Shown here: piece by piece, positions 7,817 through 12,122 of the stretch | Layout of the letters: each line of letters opens with the position of its first letter | Position numbering within the stretch: the first letter of the stretch is position 1 | NCBI GenBank assembly: GCA_019752245.1 | Contig: JAIEMH010000057.1 | Coordinates: 1-12,122 of the forward strand | DNA: 12,122 nt | Source: Flavobacteriaceae bacterium | GTDB taxonomy: Bacteria; Bacteroidota; Bacteroidia; Flavobacteriales; Flavobacteriaceae | Direction of reading: 5' to 3' | Position numbers and translations under genes: made by a program | The notes under the pieces: generated by a model | Databases searched by the model: none | What the model was told of the DNA's origin: nothing | Seen by the model: the letters and a program-made list of their open reading frames with translations, nothing else

Positions 7817-7831
7817 CAACCGCCACTTCGA
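7817..7831. repeat. Fourth copy of the 15-bp repeat-unit motif
   Basis: CAACCGCCACTTCGA here matches the first 15 bp of the two direct repeats (7541, 7636) and of the stem-loop element (7730). The four starts are spaced 95, 94 and 87 bp. No full unit follows; the operon's last gene ends about 33 bp further on. Confidence 0.7.
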
Positions 7832-7864
7832 GAGTATATAAACATATAGAAAACCAACAAGCCA

Positions 7865-8098
7865 CTACTCCAACAATCCTCTATGAGTAAGTTGAAAGTT
7901 AAAATAAAGCACGAAATAAGCCAACGCACCGACCACTATAAACAACAAAATCTTTTTATACCAAGCAGCATAAAAAGATTTTAATCGTAATAAATATAAA
8001 ATTCCTATAACAATAAAATACAGAAGCGTGTTGAAAAACAAGTAGACTACTAGCAACACTAAAATTGCTGAATCATTCATACCCGTTAGAAAAACCAT
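7865..8098 (-). CDS. Small two-helix membrane protein, unknown function
   Basis: I do not recognise this protein. With the start at 8098 it has 77 residues; an upstream ATG at 8116 would overlap the MoxR gene by 17 bp, and another ATG at 8080 is also possible. I prefer 8098 because it sits one base after the MoxR stop codon. Two hydrophobic helices are clear: about residues 10-38 (LVVYLFFNTLLYFIVIG) and 47-66 (LLFIVVGALAYFVLYF), joined by a basic loop (RLKSFYAAWYKK). This predicts both termini outside and the loop in the cytoplasm. It is the last gene of the isomerase/MoxR operon. The ORF is plausible because of its position and clean membrane pattern, but it has no family support from sequence alone. 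Confidence 0.6.
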   Translation of the reverse strand: MVFLTGMNDSAILVLLVVYLFFNTLLYFIVIGILYLLRLKSFYAAWYKKILLFIVVGALAYFVLYFNFQLTHRGLLE

Positions 8099-8099
8099 C

Positions 8100-9053
8100 T
8101 TACAACAATTTATCAATAATCATTTCTTCTGTTATTCCTTCGGCGTCAGCTTTGTAGTTTTTGATGATTCTGTGTCGTAATATTCCAGTAGCAACAGCTT
8201 TTACATCTTCAATATCTGGCGAGAATTTTCCGTTGAAAGCGGCATTGGCTTTGGCTGCCAAAATCAAATTTTGAGAAGCTCTTGGACCTGCACCCCAATC
8301 CAAATAATTCTTAATATAATCGTTAGACAAAGAATTGTTAGGTCGTGTTTTACTCACCAAAGTCACAGCATATTCTATAACATTATCTGCAACAGGAATT
8401 CTGCGAATCAAGTGTTGAAAATCAATAATTTCTTGTGCCGAAAATAACGGATTTATTGTTGGTTTAGCGTCAGATGTAGTGCTTTTTACCACTTCAACTT
8501 CCTCTGCAAACGATGGATAATCTAATTTTATGGCAAACATAAAACGGTCCAATTGCGCTTCTGGTAAAGGATAGGTTCCTTCTTGCTCAATCGGGTTTTG
8601 AGTGGCCAATACAAAATAAGGCAAATCCAATTTATAATTGTGTCCTGCAATGGTTACCGAACGCTCCTGCATAGCTTCTAATAAAGCAGCTTGCGTTTTT
8701 GGTGGCGTTCTGTTAATCTCATCGGCAAGAATAATATTAGAAAATATCGGTCCTTTAAGGAACTTAAACTGACGGTTTTCATCAAGAATTTCACTTCCTA
8801 AGATATCCGAAGGCATCAAATCGGGTGTGAACTGAATACGCTTGAAATTCAAACCCAACGCTTGCGAAATGGTATTTACCATTAACGTCTTAGCCAATCC
8901 AGGAACACCAACAAGAAGTGCGTGCCCACCAGAAAAAATACTAAGCAATATCTGATCAACAACAGCGTCTTGACCAATGATTATTTTGGAAATTTCTTTC
9001 TTAAGTTCAAGCCTTTTTTGAACCAGGTTTTGTATAGCTGTAACGTCCGACAT
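8100..9053 (-). CDS. MoxR family AAA+ ATPase
   Basis: MoxR ATPases are cytoplasmic AAA+ machines thought to remodel or load metal into von Willebrand A-domain partners. The 317 residues, the usual family length, contain Walker A GVPGLAKT (49-56), Walker B with IILADEINR (Asp111, Glu112), sensor 1 in LATQNP (149-154), a likely arginine finger in EAQLDRF (Arg170), and sensor 2 in GAGPRAS (Arg258) in the C-terminal lid. The typical IIGQD start of the AAA domain is at 25-29. MoxR genes often sit directly before DUF58 and vWA genes; here the neighbours are a SurA-like chaperone upstream (58-bp gap) and a small membrane protein downstream. A TAnnTTTG-like box (TAGTTTTG, 9107-9114) overlaps the upstream stop codon and could give extra transcription, but it lacks a good -33. 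Confidence 0.95.
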   Translation of the reverse strand: MSDVTAIQNLVQKRLELKKEISKIIIGQDAVVDQILLSIFSGGHALLVGVPGLAKTLMVNTISQALGLNFKRIQFTPDLMPSDILGSEILDENRQFKFLKGPIFSNIILADEINRTPPKTQAALLEAMQERSVTIAGHNYKLDLPYFVLATQNPIEQEGTYPLPEAQLDRFMFAIKLDYPSFAEEVEVVKSTTSDAKPTINPLFSAQEIIDFQHLIRRIPVADNVIEYAVTLVSKTRPNNSLSNDYIKNYLDWGAGPRASQNLILAAKANAAFNGKFSPDIEDVKAVATGILRHRIIKNYKADAEGITEEMIIDKLL

Positions 9054-9111
9054 AGTAAAGTTTAGATATTTAAATGATAAAAATTGAATTCTAAATTCTA
9101 GATTCTCAAAA

Positions 9112-10515
9112 CTATTTTTTCAACCAATTATTGGTAAATACACAATCTCTGTATTCGCCATTAATCTTAATATAGGTTTCTTTGATTTTCGCTTCAGACC
9201 ATTTTGCAATAGCATTGATTTGCTTTTCTTTAAGCGCCAATTCTTTTATTTTGATAAAATCTTTACTAAAATCGGCAACGTGCTCTTCGATTTTATTAGT
9301 AACCATAATGATTTTATATTTCTTCCCTGATTTAGGATCTTCATCTAAAATAACCGAAGAGATATCACCACTTTTCATATTAGAAACTTGAGAATATAAC
9401 TCAGGATCCATTTTAGTCAATTCAAAATGCGTATCTTGTGTTTTGGGATTGATTAACGTTCCGCCATTAGCTCTAGTTTCTTTCTCATCAGACATCGTTC
9501 TTGCCGCTTCAGCAAAAGTGATTTCTTTGTCTTGAATACGTTTTTTTATAAGATCAATTTTATCTTTTGCTTGTTTAAGTGATTCAGAAGTAACTTTAGG
9601 CATCATCAATATGTGACGCAATTCCAACTCTTGACCTTTTATTTTTTCTAGGTAAATAATATGAAAACCAAATTCGGTTTCAAACGGCTCCGAAATTTCA
9701 CCTTCTTGCAAAGAGAAGGCAACATCTTTGAATTCTTTTACAAAACCTGTTTTTCTGTTTATTTTATAGAATCCACCACTAGATCGTGATCCCGGATCTT
9801 CAGTATACAAAACGGCTTTGGTAGTAAAACTGGCACCTTCTTGAACTTGTTTTTTAATTTCTTTCAATCGGTCAATCACAACTTGCTTTTCGGCATCAGA
9901 CACTTTTGGGGTAATCACAATTTGAGCAATCTCTAGTTCTGCACCCAAAAGCGGACGCTCAGATTCTGGAATTTTCTTAAAGAAAGTTCTAGTCTCTTCT
10001 GGTGTAATTTGAATAGGATCAACAATTTTTTTGGTCATTTCTTGAGCCAATTTTTGTTGTTTTAATATTTCAAAAAGCTCAGTTCTAAACTCATCTTCAT
10101 TATTCTTTTTGAAGTACTTAACCACATTGTCCATTGACTTCAATTGCTCTACCATATAGTCAATTTGCTGGTTCATCTTTTCTTTAACTTCTTCATCTTT
10201 TACAATGATAGAGTCTTGAATAGCTTGGTGTGCATACAACTTATCTTCCAAAAGTTTACCCAACATTTGACAACGTGTAATGTCTTTTACAGAACCACCA
10301 GAACCTTCTATTTCTAAAAAAGCTTTATCAATATCAGAATCAAGAACGGTATAATCACCAACTGTAGCAACAATTCCGTCTATTCGCTGTCTTTTTTGTT
10401 GTTGCGTAGTTTTCTTCTCAGCAACTTTATCTTTAATTATCTCTTGCGAATTCGCATACAAACCAATTAAAAAAAGGAAAACACTCAGTGCACATTTATT
10501 TTTCAATACATTCAT
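9112..10515 (-). CDS. SurA-like periplasmic parvulin chaperone with two rotamase domains
   Basis: SurA-type proteins escort unfolded outer-membrane proteins across the periplasm. I chose the ATG at 10515 (467 residues), because it leads straight into a signal peptide (ALSVFLFLIG, cleavage near ANS/QE). An adjacent ATG at 10518 is equally possible, and a longer reading to 10560 would overlap the upstream gene and add a charged extension. Order of domains: Gln-rich linker (about 35-43), SurA N-terminal domain beginning IDGIVATVGDY (about 45-170), parvulin domain 1 (about 192-292), parvulin domain 2 (about 297-408), C-terminal helix region. Domain 1 has AQIVI where AxHILI is usual but keeps FGFHII; domain 2 keeps LRHILMM but has KYKIIMV in place of FGxHI. 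It lies 13 bp after the upstream isomerase gene. Confidence 0.9.
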   Translation of the reverse strand: MNVLKNKCALSVFLFLIGLYANSQEIIKDKVAEKKTTQQQKRQRIDGIVATVGDYTVLDSDIDKAFLEIEGSGGSVKDITRCQMLGKLLEDKLYAHQAIQDSIIVKDEEVKEKMNQQIDYMVEQLKSMDNVVKYFKKNNEDEFRTELFEILKQQKLAQEMTKKIVDPIQITPEETRTFFKKIPESERPLLGAELEIAQIVITPKVSDAEKQVVIDRLKEIKKQVQEGASFTTKAVLYTEDPGSRSSGGFYKINRKTGFVKEFKDVAFSLQEGEISEPFETEFGFHIIYLEKIKGQELELRHILMMPKVTSESLKQAKDKIDLIKKRIQDKEITFAEAARTMSDEKETRANGGTLINPKTQDTHFELTKMDPELYSQVSNMKSGDISSVILDEDPKSGKKYKIIMVTNKIEEHVADFSKDFIKIKELALKEKQINAIAKWSEAKIKETYIKINGEYRDCVFTNNWLKK

Positions 10516-10528
10516 CATTACTAAATTA

Positions 10529-12122
10529 TTATTTTTTAATTTGTTTTTTAACGTTCTCAAAAGTTTGTTGATTTACTTTAACTGCAAATTCTTTTTTCAA
10601 ATTATCTACCCAATTTTGTTCTAAATATTGTTGATAATCATTAATCAACTTTCCTTTACATTCTTCCAAGGTTTTAACTCCTGCAGGAATAACTTTGGTA
10701 ACTTTAGTAACATAATAGTACTCACCTTTTTGTGAGATTTCAGACAGTCCCAATTCCATTTTAGTGCCTTTTGGCAAAGCATCAGCACCTTCTTCAAAAG
10801 TACCATCGTAAACCATTAATTTTACAACAGTAGCGGTGTTGAACTTATCTTTAACATCCTTTGGAGTCTTGTTTTTCTTAACCATATCCAAAACTTTCTT
10901 CATAACCTCAAGATCGGTAGAAGAATAAACTTCAGAGGCAACTCTTGTTTTCCAAAGGTACTTCTCCTTTTGAGTTTCATAAAAAGATTGAAGTCCAATA
11001 GAATCAGTTTTAGAACGTTGCCAAATTTCCTTGTCCATCAAATCAAACAACAACAATCCGTCGCGGTACTCATCCATAACAGCCGAAAAATCAGGAAATT
11101 CAGTTTCAAGATTATCATTGTTGTACTGATTGCGTTGCTCGTCTGCAAAATTTTCAAAAAGTTTTTCAACCAATTTTTCTACTGGTTTTACTGCAATTCC
11201 CGACTTTTGTTGCGAATAAACATAATCTAGGAAAGTAGTTCCTGTTAATTTTTTCGTACCTACACTAAACAAAGTACCGGTATAGCTTTTAGCAGTTTCT
11301 GGCAAACTCCATTTAGCTTCGTAAAAATCGTTTGTCACCAATTTAGAAAGTGTAGCATACAGTTTGTTATCTCTTTTAATGGGATATTTCTTTCTTAATT
11401 TTTCCGTCAATGAATTAGTAATCAACCTAGAACGATCGTCTTTACTGATTTTATTTTCCAATTCTGTTTTAGAATCATCATACGATTTTATTGGAAAACG
11501 CTCAATAAACTTTACAATGTGCCATCCAAATTGAGTCTCAAAAGGCTTAGAAATTGGATTTTCTTTAGACAAGGAAAACGCTTGATTTTCAAAAGCTTCC
11601 GAACTCAGTTGACCCGATCCAAATCGATTCAAAACACCGCCTTTAGAAGCCGAAGATTTGTCTTCAGAAAATTGCTTTGCCAACTCTTCAAATTTTTCAC
11701 CTTGCTGAATTTTTTTATAAATATCATCAATGGTAGATTTTGCTGCTAAAACATCTTCACCCTCTTTAGGCTTCATAACCATGATGTGCGCAACAGCAAC
11801 CTCACCTCTATTATCCCTAACATCGTTAACCTTAATTAAATGGTAGCCAAATCGGGTTCTTACAGGTTTAGAAACACTTCCAACCGGCGTGTTATAGGCA
11901 CCGTTTTCAAAAGCATAAACCATTCTGAAACTTGTGAAATAACCTAAATTACCTTTGTTCTCTTTAGCAGATGGATCTTGTGACAATTCGGCTGCCAAAG
12001 TACCAAAATCTTCACCTTTAAACTCGGTACGAGGAACGATAGGAGCATTAAAAGTGAGGATATCAAGCAAGCGTTGCCAAGACATATTCCACGGGTAATC
12101 AGCCTGAAGTTCAGGTGATAAA
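10529..12122 (-). CDS. Parvulin-type peptidyl-prolyl isomerase (PpiC/PpiD/SurA-like), N-terminus outside window
   Basis: The reading frame stays open to the right edge, so the gene is partial: 530 residues are visible and the internal ATG at 12085 is not a credible start, since it would fall inside the first rotamase domain and remove any signal peptide. Rotamase domain A is mostly present (ELSQDPSAKENKGNLGYF to FGYHLIKV, visible residues about 34-100). Domain B is complete (VAHIMVM to FGWHIVKF, about 108-205) with both conserved histidines. The remaining 320 residues are a charged, helix-rich C-terminal part ending FENVKKQIKK. Such proteins fold secreted or outer-membrane proteins in the periplasm. 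It is the most upstream gene visible in the operon with the SurA-like chaperone. The first 30 visible residues do not resemble the expected start of domain A. Confidence 0.9.
   Translation of the reverse strand, partial: LSPELQADYPWNMSWQRLLDILTFNAPIVPRTEFKGEDFGTLAAELSQDPSAKENKGNLGYFTSFRMVYAFENGAYNTPVGSVSKPVRTRFGYHLIKVNDVRDNRGEVAVAHIMVMKPKEGEDVLAAKSTIDDIYKKIQQGEKFEELAKQFSEDKSSASKGGVLNRFGSGQLSSEAFENQAFSLSKENPISKPFETQFGWHIVKFIERFPIKSYDDSKTELENKISKDDRSRLITNSLTEKLRKKYPIKRDNKLYATLSKLVTNDFYEAKWSLPETAKSYTGTLFSVGTKKLTGTTFLDYVYSQQKSGIAVKPVEKLVEKLFENFADEQRNQYNNDNLETEFPDFSAVMDEYRDGLLLFDLMDKEIWQRSKTDSIGLQSFYETQKEKYLWKTRVASEVYSSTDLEVMKKVLDMVKKNKTPKDVKDKFNTATVVKLMVYDGTFEEGADALPKGTKMELGLSEISQKGEYYYVTKVTKVIPAGVKTLEECKGKLINDYQQYLEQNWVDNLKKEFAVKVNQQTFENVKKQIKK

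Larger units (their letters stand above)
7375..7864. other. Repeat-bearing intergenic region (490 bp) without genes
   Basis: The gap lies between the 5' end of the DUF4932-like gene and the 3' end of the isomerase/MoxR operon. It holds one candidate promoter (7410-7417), two long direct repeats, a stem-loop element, and four copies of a 15-bp motif, CAACCG followed by two variable positions and ACTTC. No ORF with plausible composition, no tRNA and no T-tract terminator was found. The region looks like accumulated intergenic repeat units rather than a gene remnant. Confidence 0.75.

Noticed and set aside
7541..7831. CRISPR array
   Set aside because: The repeated units are about 90 bp with only 5-bp gaps, the short shared motif is imperfect, two spacers would be nearly identical, and there are no cas genes.
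10516..10560. Longer N-terminus for the SurA-like protein starting at 10560
   Set aside because: It would overlap the end of the upstream isomerase and place about 15 charged residues before the signal peptide; the ATG pair at 10515/10518 fits better.
12083..12085. ATG at 12085 as the true start of the right-edge isomerase
   Set aside because: The frame remains open to the edge of the window, and this start would give no signal peptide and a broken first rotamase domain.

Overview
The window looks like chromosome of a Flavobacterium-like member of the Bacteroidota. The DNA is AT-rich, start codons lack Shine-Dalgarno sequences, TAnnTTTG-type -7 promoter boxes lie in the gaps, one secreted protein begins with Gln after its predicted signal-peptide cleavage site, and the gene families (mitochondrial-type aconitase, exosortase N, paired parvulin isomerases, MoxR ATPase) fit this group. 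There are no RNA genes, insertion sequences, phage genes or CRISPR arrays. Two genes are cut by the window edges: aconitase at the left (C-terminus missing) and a parvulin isomerase at the right (N-terminus missing).

Layout. Positions 1-1810 (minus) hold most of aconitate hydratase. A 420-bp divergent gap (1811-2230) carries candidate promoters for both flanks. Positions 2231-5965 (plus) form a tight two-gene unit: an 833-residue polytopic membrane protein with a VIT domain and a C-terminal PEP-type sorting signal, then exosortase N, whose ATG directly follows the previous stop codon. Positions 5968-7374 (minus) encode a secreted DUF4932-like, metalloprotease-related protein, convergent with the exosortase and only 2 bp away. 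A 490-bp gap (7375-7864) contains two 90-bp near-identical direct repeats and a stem-loop element, all built on a 15-bp motif that occurs four times at about 90-bp intervals. From 12122 down to 7865 (minus) runs a probable operon: a PpiC/PpiD-type isomerase, a SurA-like periplasmic chaperone, a MoxR AAA+ ATPase and a small two-helix membrane protein.

How the genes work together. The most notable content is the exosortase N pair, a one-enzyme, one-substrate sorting system with no exopolysaccharide genes beside it. The proposed substrate is already held by about seven N-terminal membrane helices, carries a VIT domain and a possible degenerate von Willebrand A domain, and ends in PEP + hydrophobic helix + Lys-rich tail. 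The sortase has the Cys/Arg/His triad and a C-terminal extension resembling the EpsI (DUF3485) family. The right-hand operon is an envelope-protein folding module. Aconitase is central metabolism and appears to be only a neighbour.
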